64,000 bases of DNA from JAXLWB01 sp046328715 (GTDB lineage Bacteria; Chloroflexota; Anaerolineae; Caldilineales; Caldilineaceae). Positions 43,824 through 51,505 of the stretch are shown here, piece by piece. The translations under genes were made by a program, and so were the position numbers. Position 1 is the first letter of the stretch. Each line of letters starts with the position of its first letter. The notes under the pieces are model-generated. The model worked only from the letters and a program-made list of their open reading frames with translations. It made no database searches and was not told where the DNA came from. The DNA lies in NCBI GenBank assembly GCA_046328715.1, contig JAXLWB010000001.1, positions 124,001 through 188,000 of the forward strand, written 5' to 3'.

Positions 43824-45188
43824 CTATTGTCCCACCGATTTGCTGCATTCCCTCGCTGCTCGCCAACCGCTTTCAATCGCGCCGTGAACTGTCTGCGGAT
43901 TGGTCTCGTAGGCAGTTGCTTCACCAGCGAAGAAGAGGACATTCCCTTCCGGTTTGGCCAGTTCTACTCGGGCATTGGCCGCACCAGGCGGTACATGGGC
44001 GTAGCCACCAAGTGCTAACGGATCTAGTGCCCACGATTGGCGCTTGGCAGAGATCAGGTAATTTGACAAGTCGGTTCTACCGAGGAGTTGGCCCAATTCT
44101 TCCAGGCCAACTTGCAGCGCCTCTGTCTCATCCAGCGAATCGATCTGCCGTGCCCGATCCGCTGTCACAAAAGCCGCCGCCACCATCGATCCGTCACGCC
44201 CATAACCCGGAATCCACCAGCGCGCCACCAGTCCCGTGTGGCAGAAGAAGAGTAGATCCTCACTCCACAACTGGCGGTCAAAGCGATAGATCAACTTCGT
44301 ACCCGGCTCCATACGCAGTGCCCCAATTGCCTGTTGTTTGGCGATGGATAAGGGCGGCTCGAACTGCACCTGCCCTGACTGCAGAACTCCAACCGGCAGT
44401 GTCACAATACAGCGTTTTGCGCCAAAATAGATCAATTTCTCTGCGTCCTTTGCGCCTTTGCGAGAGATCTCTTTTCCCTCTGCATCAATCTCAACTCCCT
44501 CTTGCCCCCAGCGAATCGTTTTGGCCACCGTATTCAGCCGAATCTCAATCCCTTGCGCCATCCATTGCAGCAGTGGCAGGTAGCCTTCCCGAATTTTGAA
44601 TTCTTCTAGCCCTGCATGATCGACTCGCATTTCGCGTTGTAGATCGGCGCAACTGAGCGTTTCGATCGAGGCGCAGCAGGTTTGTGCCAGCCGCACATCA
44701 GCCAGTTGGATGGCAGCTTCGTCAAAACCTTGTTGACGAAGATAATCGGCCAGCGAGAGGTCAGTTGGGAGGGACGATTCGTGTAGTAAATTGTATGCGT
44801 TTTTGAGACCAGCTAATGTACCACGTAACGGTTCGGGCAATTGAGCAACGGGAAGAAGGCCGTTATCGGCGCGCCAACGCAAAGTCTCGTAGCGTGGCAT
44901 CGCTATGGTGTGCAGCCCCGCTTCCTTGACCAATGCCTGGGTGACAGTATTTTCGCCATGAATAAATTCAGCACCAAACTCAATTGGGAAGGGAGCGAAG
45001 TCAAAGTCAGTGTGGATGCGCCCGCCGATTCGATCACGTGCTTCGAGAATGGCCACCTTCTGTCCTGCATCGTGGAGTTTGCGGGCGGCAGCTATTCCCG
45101 CAGCCCCGGCGCCGATAATGAGTGTGTCGAACATAAGGATAGAAAATAAGGAAGGCAGAATCGATAAACTATCAACGCTTTCACTCAT
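43824..45188 (-). CDS. flavin monoamine oxidase family protein
   Basis: 454 residues from an ATG that overlaps the stop of the upstream kinase gene. A second start at 45134 (MFDTLIIGAGAAGIAAARKL) matches the usual family start; neither has a strong ribosome site. The FAD Rossmann motif is GAGAAG, then EARDRIGGRIHT. LALGGYAHVPPG and a closing NVLFFAGEATAYETNPQTVHGAIESGWRAA bind flavin. Members oxidise amines or polyamines. Residues about 240-251 (SRKGAKDAEKL) are encoded by a dispersed repeat inserted in frame. Confidence 0.9.
   Translation of the reverse strand: MSESVDSLSILPSLFSILMFDTLIIGAGAAGIAAARKLHDAGQKVAILEARDRIGGRIHTDFDFAPFPIEFGAEFIHGENTVTQALVKEAGLHTIAMPRYETLRWRADNGLLPVAQLPEPLRGTLAGLKNAYNLLHESSLPTDLSLADYLRQQGFDEAAIQLADVRLAQTCCASIETLSCADLQREMRVDHAGLEEFKIREGYLPLLQWMAQGIEIRLNTVAKTIRWGQEGVEIDAEGKEISRKGAKDAEKLIYFGAKRCIVTLPVGVLQSGQVQFEPPLSIAKQQAIGALRMEPGTKLIYRFDRQLWSEDLLFFCHTGLVARWWIPGYGRDGSMVAAAFVTADRARQIDSLDETEALQVGLEELGQLLGRTDLSNYLISAKRQSWALDPLALGGYAHVPPGAANARVELAKPEGNVLFFAGEATAYETNPQTVHGAIESGWRAARECSKSVGQ
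44436..44464. repeat. CGCAAAGGCGCAAAGG repeat inserted in frame in the amine oxidase gene
   Basis: On the minus strand the unit reads ctcgcaaaggcgcaaaggac gcagagaaa. It differs at only a few bases from the intergenic copy at 14121-14149. Here it is translated as SRKGAKDAEK without disturbing the frame. Confidence 0.65.
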
Positions 45189-45804
45189 TCAACTTCAACA
45201 AATCGGCAACGTAATTCACGGTATTTTTGTAAAGGCGATTCTCCTGCGTTGAATCGACCGTCCAGATAGGAATGCCAGTTACTTGTTGCAGCCAAACGTC
45301 TAGGAGTGCTTGCATGGCGGCCAAGTCTCCCAGTCTTGCAATCTCCAACTCGCGCCTACGGATGAGGAACCGTTTTTTAATGACGTCCAACGGTGCAGTG
45401 ACGTGAATAATCAGGTCGGGAGGGGGAAGATTGGTACGGATGAAGTGGTAGAAGCGTGTACAAAGTGCAAATTCCTCATCCGTCATGTAGCCGAGTTGAT
45501 GAAAGCGATGGTTGAAGACAAAATAATCCATCTCCAACCCACCATCTTGCAGACCAGGAAGTTCGCTTTGGCGGATGATCTGCTCCTGTTCGGCGCGCAG
45601 CAGCAAATAGTCAAGCTGATTGGCCAAACCCCAGCGTTGGCGATCCTCTGCCATCAATGCCTGAAAGGGGCGTTCGGCGTGCTGTTCCAGACCTGTGATA
45701 AACGAGGCGCGCTGGCATAACTGCTGTACCAACGTCGTCTTTCCCACGCCTGAATTACCGACTACAACGATTAACTTACCCAACTCTCCCGCTCTCCCGA
45801 TCAT
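45181..45804 (-). CDS. deoxynucleoside kinase family protein
   Basis: 207 residues. Walker A GNSGVGKTTLVQQL at about 16-29. The dNK family pattern continues with GLEQHAERPFQ, LDYLLLRAEQ and a DYFVFNHRF segment (the D-x-x/E-R-S-like position). LIIHVTAPLDVIKKRFLIRRRELE is the LID with several arginines. It probably phosphorylates deoxynucleosides or another small hydroxyl acceptor for salvage. The stop overlaps the start of the amine oxidase gene, so the two are co-transcribed. Confidence 0.82.
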   Translation of the reverse strand: MIGRAGELGKLIVVVGNSGVGKTTLVQQLCQRASFITGLEQHAERPFQALMAEDRQRWGLANQLDYLLLRAEQEQIIRQSELPGLQDGGLEMDYFVFNHRFHQLGYMTDEEFALCTRFYHFIRTNLPPPDLIIHVTAPLDVIKKRFLIRRRELEIARLGDLAAMQALLDVWLQQVTGIPIWTVDSTQENRLYKNTVNYVADLLKLNE

Positions 45805-45892
45805 TACTTTCTACAGATAGATTCGCAAGATGCAAACCGCAGATTGCAGGTTTCGCAATTCTTCATTCGCCACTTGCTATTTTCATCATGTG

Positions 45893-47254
45893 CTAGAGCT
45901 TTCCAAGATACTGCATGATCGCCGACCCTGTCTTAATCCCCGTAATGAAGCGCTCAAGTTCCATGTTCTCATTCGGCGCGTGGTTGGCCTCATCTGCATT
46001 GGCATAGGGGACGACAAAGGATGGAATGCCCAAGGTTTTGGTCCATACATAATCGGGCAAACTACCACCCATCGCAGGTACAAGCAGTGGCTCTACCCCT
46101 TGCGCTTGGGTTAAGGCAGCCAGCAGCGGAGCCGTATAAGGCGAGTCGAGCGGTGTCTTTGAGGGGGCCATGCTGCCCTGGCGTACGAACTCGACCTCGG
46201 GCGCATGTTTTTTGACGTGTGCCTCTACCTTAGCAAAGATCTCTTCTGGAGTCTGTGCTTGGACCAGACGGATGTCACACTTGACATAAGCCTCGTGGGG
46301 CAGAACAGTTTTGGTGCCAGGTCCGCCGTAGCCAGCGTGTATGCCATTGATGGTAAAGGTGGGGTAAAGTGATAAGCGTTCGTAGTAGCCTCGCTCAAGT
46401 GGCTGGTCGAGATGTTTTAAACCCAACTCTGCCTTAGCCGCAGCGACATCCAGGGGTAAGTTCGCCAGCGCCTTACGTTCCAATTCAGTGGGCGGCTGGA
46501 CATGGTCGTAAAAGCCCTCGATCGTAATCTCGCCCTGTGGGTTTTTCATGGTTGAGAGTAGATGGACCAATGTCCAGATCGGATTGGGTACAATGCCGCC
46601 AAAGTTGCCGGAGTGGAGATCGCGGTTGGCACCCTTAGCCCGCAACTCGAAGGAAATAATGCCGCGTACACCAAACTCAATGCAAAAGCGTCCACTCTCA
46701 TGCACGGGGCCGTCGGAGGTGATCACCAGATCGGCGTTGAGTTTGTCACGATGGCGGCGTACAAATTCGGCGATGTGCGGACTGCCCACTTCTTCTTCGC
46801 CTTCGAGCAGGACAATCACGTTGCATGGTAATTTGCCAGCCACGGCTAGCGTCGATTCAATTGCCAGCAGATTGGCAAAGTGTTGACCTTTGTTGTCGCC
46901 TACGCCGCGGGCGTAAAGTCGTCCATCACGGATGGTCGGTTCAAAGGGTGGGGAGATCCACTTGTCGAGCGGGTCGGGTGGTTGTACATCATAATGACCG
47001 TAGATCAATAGGGTTGGCGCACCGGGTGCGTCATCTCGCCGTCCGTAGATCATGGGCCACCCGGGCGTGGAGAGCGACTCGGTGGCAAAGCCCAGTTGGG
47101 TGAGATAGTGGGTCAGAAAGTTCGCTACTTCGCCAATGCCAATGCCCTGGGCACTGATGCTCGGCTGGCGTACGTAGTCAATCAGACGGTCAATAAAGGA
47201 TTGGCGGCTGCGATCGATGTGATCGAAGATCGTGGAGAGTTGAGAATTGGTCAT
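45893..47254 (-). CDS. M20 family dipeptidase (ArgE/DapE/CNDP-like)
   Basis: 453 residues. Metal-binding motif YGHYDVQPPDPLDKW, bridging Asp in RGVGDNKGQ, catalytic pair GEEEVGSP, and late His in NHAPNENM. The dimerisation domain with HSGNFGG lies between. Members cleave dipeptides or acylated amino acids using two zinc ions in the cytoplasm. No clear ribosome site precedes the ATG. The TIR element at 47274 begins 20 bases upstream of its start. Confidence 0.93.
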   Translation of the reverse strand: MTNSQLSTIFDHIDRSRQSFIDRLIDYVRQPSISAQGIGIGEVANFLTHYLTQLGFATESLSTPGWPMIYGRRDDAPGAPTLLIYGHYDVQPPDPLDKWISPPFEPTIRDGRLYARGVGDNKGQHFANLLAIESTLAVAGKLPCNVIVLLEGEEEVGSPHIAEFVRRHRDKLNADLVITSDGPVHESGRFCIEFGVRGIISFELRAKGANRDLHSGNFGGIVPNPIWTLVHLLSTMKNPQGEITIEGFYDHVQPPTELERKALANLPLDVAAAKAELGLKHLDQPLERGYYERLSLYPTFTINGIHAGYGGPGTKTVLPHEAYVKCDIRLVQAQTPEEIFAKVEAHVKKHAPEVEFVRQGSMAPSKTPLDSPYTAPLLAALTQAQGVEPLLVPAMGGSLPDYVWTKTLGIPSFVVPYANADEANHAPNENMELERFITGIKTGSAIMQYLGKL

Positions 47255-47273
47255 AGAGAATTAGGTAAGTTGG

Positions 47274-47441
47274 GCGCGCTGCCAACGGATTAAGGGAGCG
47301 GATTGAGCAGATTTGAAGTCAGTAAATCCGCTCCCCGACCTGGTAATTTTGCACAGTTTGCGGTTATAAATGAACTTTGGGAACGGATTTTGTTTATCGT
47401 AATCCGTTTAATCCGCTCCCCAAAATCCGTTGGCAGCGCGC
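47274..47441. mobile_element. 168-bp element with 30-bp terminal inverted repeats
   Basis: The left end GCGCGCTGCCAACGGATT plus AAGGGAGCGGATT is matched by the reverse complement of the right end (GCGCGCTGCCAACGGATT plus TTGGGGAGCGGATT). No coding frame inside. It separates the dipeptidase from the deacylase gene. A related arm occurs at 47985-48098. Confidence 0.75.
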
Positions 47442-47490
47442 AGGACATGCTATAATCTCCCACAACTATACCAAACATAGCAGGAGAATC

Positions 47491-47979
47491 ATGAATATCG
47501 TACCACCTGTTTCGACGGCACTTAGCCAACTCAACATTCCGCATCGTCTATTTGTCCATACCGCTCCTGTCCACTCGTTGGAACAGGCTGCTGCAGAGCG
47601 TGGTCAAAGCCCCAATCAGGTTGTACGTAGCATTCTGTTTCGCTTAGGCAAGAATGAACAAGGGGAAGACCAATACGCTATGGCCCTGATCGCTGGCCCC
47701 GACCAGATTTCGTGGAAAGCCCTGCGTCGTCACTTTGGTCAATCAAGGCTGACGATGGCAAGCGAAGAGGAAGTGTTGCGCGTCACTGGCTATCCGATTG
47801 GTGCCGTCTCGCCCTTTGGTATGCCCACGCAACTGCCCGTACTGATCGACGAAAGCGTCACGGATCAAGAAGAAGTGTCGATTGGCTCAGGTGTAAGAGG
47901 AACCACCGTAATCTTGCGGGTAGCGGATCTGTTGAAAGCACTGCCAAATGCGATACGAGGCAACTTCCGAGAAAATTAA
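47491..47979 (+). CDS. YbaK/ProX-type aminoacyl-tRNA deacylase domain protein
   Basis: 162 residues from the ATG at 47491 with AGGAG at five bases; an upstream in-frame ATG lies inside the repeat element. The YbaK fold is suggested by SLEQAAAERGQSPNQVVRSILFRLG, YAMALIAGPDQISWKALRRHFG, TGYPIGAVSPFGMPTQLPVLID (the conserved G-x-x-x-G-x-x-x-P loop) and the closing IGSGVRGTTVILRVADLL. Such proteins free tRNA from wrongly attached amino acids. The gene is bracketed by two copies of the same repeat type. Confidence 0.88.
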   Translation: MNIVPPVSTALSQLNIPHRLFVHTAPVHSLEQAAAERGQSPNQVVRSILFRLGKNEQGEDQYAMALIAGPDQISWKALRRHFGQSRLTMASEEEVLRVTGYPIGAVSPFGMPTQLPVLIDESVTDQEEVSIGSGVRGTTVILRVADLLKALPNAIRGNFREN

Positions 47980-48098
47980 TCAAAAATCCGCTCCCCAATT
48001 CTCAATAACCAATAACTTTCGCTAAACTGCAATCTCACACTCATCATGCCTCTGCCACAAAAATCCGCTCAATCCGCTCCCTTAATCCGTTGGCAGCA
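47980..48098. repeat. second arm set of the GCTGCCAACGGATT element
   Basis: It begins with aaaatccgctcccc just after the deacylase stop. It ends with tcaatccgctcccttaatcc gttggcagc, the left-end sequence of the 47274 element in inverse orientation. The middle is unrelated. It ends some 20 bases before the start of the transhydrogenase gene. Confidence 0.65.
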
Positions 48099-48117
48099 GC
48101 TAACACAAGGAGAAACT

Positions 48118-49395
48118 ATGACTCTCGAAACCGCTTTCACCATGGATACTTCCAGCATCAAATTCGGCACGGGCGTCACCCGCGAAGTTGGCGCAGATAT
48201 GGCCAATCTCGGTTGCAAACGCGTGTTAGTGGTGACCGATCCACGCATCGCCAAGAGCGAAACTGTGGCAATCACACTCGAAGCGCTGCGTAATGAAGGC
48301 ATCGACGCCGTGCTCTACGACCGAGTGCGCGTCGAACCAACCGATCAATCCTTCAAAGATGCGATTCAATTTGCCAGCGAGGGCAATTTCGATGGCTATG
48401 TGGCTGTCGGTGGTGGCTCAAGCATGGATACCGCCAAAGCGGCCAATCTCTATGCCACCTACCCGGCGGACCTTCTTACCTATGTCAATCCGCCAATTGG
48501 CAAGGGTCAACCGGTGCCGGGACGGCTCAAACCGTTGATTGCGATCCCCACCACTGCCGGTACAGGCAGTGAAACGACAGGCGTCGCCATCTTCGATCTG
48601 GTCGAGATGCACGCCAAGACCGGCATTGCCCATCGGGCGCTGCGTCCTGTGTTGGGCATCATCGACCCTGACAATACTCGCACCCTGCCGAAAATGGTGG
48701 CAGCCTGTAGTGCGCTCGATGTGCTCAGCCATGCCCTTGAATCGCTCACCGCCATCCCCTTTCACCAACGCCCAGCGCCCGATTCGCCCAAGATGCGTCC
48801 AGCCTATCAGGGAGCCAACCCGATCAGCGATATCTGGTCCACCAAGGCGATTCAGATGGTCTCGGCCAATCTGGTCCGGGCCGTGGACGATCCCGAAGAT
48901 GATGATGCGCGTGGTCAGATGTTGCTCGCCGCTGCCTACGCTGGGATTGGCTTCGGCAACGCTGGCGTCCATCTGCCACATGGCATGTCCTATCCTGTGT
49001 CGGGCATGGTGCGCAGCTTTGTGCCGCCCGGCTATCCCAGCGACCATCCGATCATCCCGCATGGCATGTCGGTGATCCTTAATGCGCCGTCGGTCTTCCG
49101 CTGGACGGCCTCGACCAATCCACAATTGCACCTCGATGCCGCAGCAATCATGGGCGCAGACACACGCGGTGCTTCGCCTGAAGATGCAGGCGAAATTCTG
49201 GCCAGCGCACTGATCGACATCATGCGCAAGACCGGTATGCCTAATGGACTTTCGGCGGTTGGTTTTACAGAGGCGGATATTGATAAGTTAGTGGAAGGGA
49301 CTCTGCCGCAACATCGAGTGACAAAACTTTCGCCACGTCCCGCCAATCCGGACGATCTGCGTGAATTGTTCCGTGGGGCGATGAAGTATTGGTGA
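48118..49395 (+). CDS. hydroxyacid-oxoacid transhydrogenase-like iron-containing alcohol dehydrogenase
   Basis: 425 residues from the ATG at 48118, preceded by AAGGAG; an earlier in-frame ATG falls in the repeat. Type III ADH fold: GGGSSMDTAK (98-107) and TTAGTGSETTG bind NAD. Asp201, His205 (DVLSHALES) and later His residues in HLPHGMSYPVSG and IIPHGMSVIL bind Fe2+. The NPPIGKGQPVPG stretch and the family order match HOT (ADHFE1), which moves hydride from 4-hydroxybutyrate to 2-oxoglutarate. Substrate inferred from resemblance only. Confidence 0.9.
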   Translation: MTLETAFTMDTSSIKFGTGVTREVGADMANLGCKRVLVVTDPRIAKSETVAITLEALRNEGIDAVLYDRVRVEPTDQSFKDAIQFASEGNFDGYVAVGGGSSMDTAKAANLYATYPADLLTYVNPPIGKGQPVPGRLKPLIAIPTTAGTGSETTGVAIFDLVEMHAKTGIAHRALRPVLGIIDPDNTRTLPKMVAACSALDVLSHALESLTAIPFHQRPAPDSPKMRPAYQGANPISDIWSTKAIQMVSANLVRAVDDPEDDDARGQMLLAAAYAGIGFGNAGVHLPHGMSYPVSGMVRSFVPPGYPSDHPIIPHGMSVILNAPSVFRWTASTNPQLHLDAAAIMGADTRGASPEDAGEILASALIDIMRKTGMPNGLSAVGFTEADIDKLVEGTLPQHRVTKLSPRPANPDDLRELFRGAMKYW

Positions 49396-49405
49396 TGGGT
49401 GACTC

Positions 49406-49484
49406 GTGATGCGTGAAGTGTAGTCTATCTTCATTCCATCGTCGATAAGAGTCGACTGGAGCAGATTGGCATTTCACGCATCAC
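49406..49484. terminator. hairpin between convergent transhydrogenase and ABC permease genes
   Basis: GTGATGCGTGAA (49406-49417) and TTCACGCATCAC (49473-49484) form a perfect 12-bp stem, extended by GATGGGTGA/TCACCCATC near it. It fills the space between the two stops (49395 and 49511), a likely two-way terminator. Confidence 0.55.
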
Positions 49485-49510
49485 CCATCACGTTTCAAAC
49501 TTGCGATTTG

Positions 49511-50413
49511 TCAGTCACGCAACTGGGGATCGAGCGCATCGCGCAGCCCATCCCCCAACAGATTAAATCCAAGCACGGTCAACATGATCGCCATACCGGG
49601 GAAGAAAACCAGGTGGGGCGACTGGCGTAGGAAGGGAATCCCATCTCCGATCATGGCTCCCCATTCGGGCGCTGGTGGTTGAATTCCCAATCCCAAGAAA
49701 CCGAGCGCAGCGGCAAAGAGCACGGCACCACCCACGCCTAACGTCATCTGCACGATGATTGGCGAGAGGCTGTTGGGCAGGATGTGAATAAACATGATGC
49801 GCATATCGCGCACGCCGATCATGCGCGCCGCATCCACGTAATCGCGCTCTTTGAGCGAGAGCACCATTGAACGCACGACACGCGCATAGCCTGGTACGCC
49901 GACAATCGCTACAGCCAAGATTGTGTTGATCACCCCTGGACCACGTACCGCCACAATCGCAATCGCCAAGAGAATCGACGGAAATGCCAGCAGAATGTCC
50001 ATGATGCGCATGATGAGGGTATCAACGCCTTTGCCAAAATAGCCTGCGATCAAGCCCAAGATCGTGCCTGTGACACTTGTAAACAGGACCACGACAAAGC
50101 CAATCGTCAGCGAGATGCGCGTCCCATGCACGATGCGCCGAAAGACATCACGTCCCAAACGATCGGTTCCGAAAGGATGGTCGAAAGAGGGGGCGAGCCG
50201 AGCGTCTCCCAAATTTGAATCGGTGGTCGGATCGTAGGGACTGACAATCGGTGCCAAAACGCCGATCAAGATTGTGATCGAAATGATCAACAGCCCCACC
50301 CGGCCATTCCAACTGCGAAAAAGGCGTCTCCAAGCATCGCGAAAGAGACTCCGTGGGGCTCTGGTCGTTGCCTCACTGGTCCAGTTGGACTGTACAGAAG
50401 TCGTTACACTCAT
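49511..50413 (-). CDS. ABC transporter permease, DppC/OppC type
   Basis: 300 residues, six hydrophobic segments. The N-terminal cytoplasmic leader ends RDAWRRLFRSWNGRVGLLIISITILIGVLAPIVSPYDPTTDSN, the usual DppC start. The EAA-loop motif is AARMIGVRDMRIMFIHILPNSLSPIIV. It ends LLGDGLRDALDPQLRD, the family signature. Partner of the DppB-type permease upstream with nine bases between. The cognate ATPases are not in the window. Confidence 0.94.
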   Translation of the reverse strand: MSVTTSVQSNWTSEATTRAPRSLFRDAWRRLFRSWNGRVGLLIISITILIGVLAPIVSPYDPTTDSNLGDARLAPSFDHPFGTDRLGRDVFRRIVHGTRISLTIGFVVVLFTSVTGTILGLIAGYFGKGVDTLIMRIMDILLAFPSILLAIAIVAVRGPGVINTILAVAIVGVPGYARVVRSMVLSLKERDYVDAARMIGVRDMRIMFIHILPNSLSPIIVQMTLGVGGAVLFAAALGFLGLGIQPPAPEWGAMIGDGIPFLRQSPHLVFFPGMAIMLTVLGFNLLGDGLRDALDPQLRD

Positions 50414-50422
50414 AGAGTTCGC

Positions 50423-51475
50423 TCAATCTCCATAACGGATGCGTGGATCGAGGTAGGCATACGAAATGTCTACCAGTAAATTCACAACGACATAGATCGT
50501 CGCACTCACCAAGACTGCTCCCTGAACGATCGGATAGTCACGGCTGAGAATCGCACGGTAGGTCCACAGCCCCATACCAGGCCACGAAAAAATCGTTTCG
50601 GTGAGCAACGCCCCGCCTAACAAGCCGCCCAATTGCAAACCGACCACAGTGACAATCGGCAACAGTGCATTCTTCAAGGCATGACGGATGATGACCACAC
50701 GCCGTTGTAGCCCTTTGGCCTCAGCCGTACGCACATAATCCTGGCGCATCACTTCCAGCATGCTGGCGCGAGTGAGACGGGCCAGAATCGGCATGATCAC
50801 CGTACTCAGTACAAAACTGGGCAAAATGAGGTGCCAAACCGCATTGAGGAAAATCCGAAAATCACCAGTCAATAGGGTGTCGATCAGCATAAAGCCGGTG
50901 TGCCGCTCCACGCTATAGCTCACATCCAGGCGCGCACTGGGTGGAAAAATCTGCCGATTGACCGCCAAGGCATAGATCAGGATCAGCGCAAGCCAGTAAA
51001 TAGGCATGGAAACACCCAGCAATGCCCCGGCAGTGGCAGTCAAATCGATCCAGGAATTACGCCGCAATGCTGAAACGATGCCAATACTCACGCCAACCAC
51101 AAGCCCAATCAGCATTCCAATCACGATCATCTCGACGGTGGCGCTCAGTCGGTATTTCAACTCGTCCATCACTGCAGTCCGGTTGATGATCGAGGTGCCA
51201 AGATCGCCGCGCAACACATGCCCCATCCATTCCAAATACTGGACAACGATCGGGCGGTTAAAACCCATCTCCTCGCGCACACGCTCAATATCAGCCGGTC
51301 GTGCCCGATCCCCCAACATGACAATCACCGGATCCCCTGGGATCATGCGGATCAGGGCAAAGACCACAATTGAGACGCCGAGCAAGACGGGAATTAATGC
51401 GAGCAAGCGGCGGGTAACATATTGTCCCAAAAGGATCACTCCTTGCAAACCAAGTGACAAGATGACACTGACCAT
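50423..51475 (-). CDS. ABC transporter permease, DppB/OppB type
   Basis: 350 residues from the ATG at 51475, or 335 from a TTG at 51430. The TTG has AAGGAG eight bases upstream and gives the standard family start (GQYVTRRLLALIPVLLGVSIVVFALIRMIPGDPV), so it is probably the true start. Six membrane segments. The EAA loop TAEAKGLQRRVVIIRHALKNALLPIVTV is intact. Imports peptides, nickel or similar with the binding protein and DppC partner. An inverted repeat in the junction (51454-51496) surrounds the ATG. Confidence 0.93.
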   Translation of the reverse strand: MVSVILSLGLQGVILLGQYVTRRLLALIPVLLGVSIVVFALIRMIPGDPVIVMLGDRARPADIERVREEMGFNRPIVVQYLEWMGHVLRGDLGTSIINRTAVMDELKYRLSATVEMIVIGMLIGLVVGVSIGIVSALRRNSWIDLTATAGALLGVSMPIYWLALILIYALAVNRQIFPPSARLDVSYSVERHTGFMLIDTLLTGDFRIFLNAVWHLILPSFVLSTVIMPILARLTRASMLEVMRQDYVRTAEAKGLQRRVVIIRHALKNALLPIVTVVGLQLGGLLGGALLTETIFSWPGMGLWTYRAILSRDYPIVQGAVLVSATIYVVVNLLVDISYAYLDPRIRYGD

Positions 51476-51496
51476 AGTCCAGCGTCATCTTGTCAC
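51454..51496. promoter_or_regulatory. 13-bp inverted repeat in the binding-protein/permease junction
   Basis: GTGACAAGATGAC (51454-51466) and GTCATCTTGTCAC (51484-51496) form a perfect stem with a 17-base loop. If the permease starts at the TTG at 51430, the hairpin lies in the intercistronic space, where such structures usually protect the binding-protein message. Confidence 0.55.
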
Positions 51497-51505
51497 CCCT
51501 TCGTC

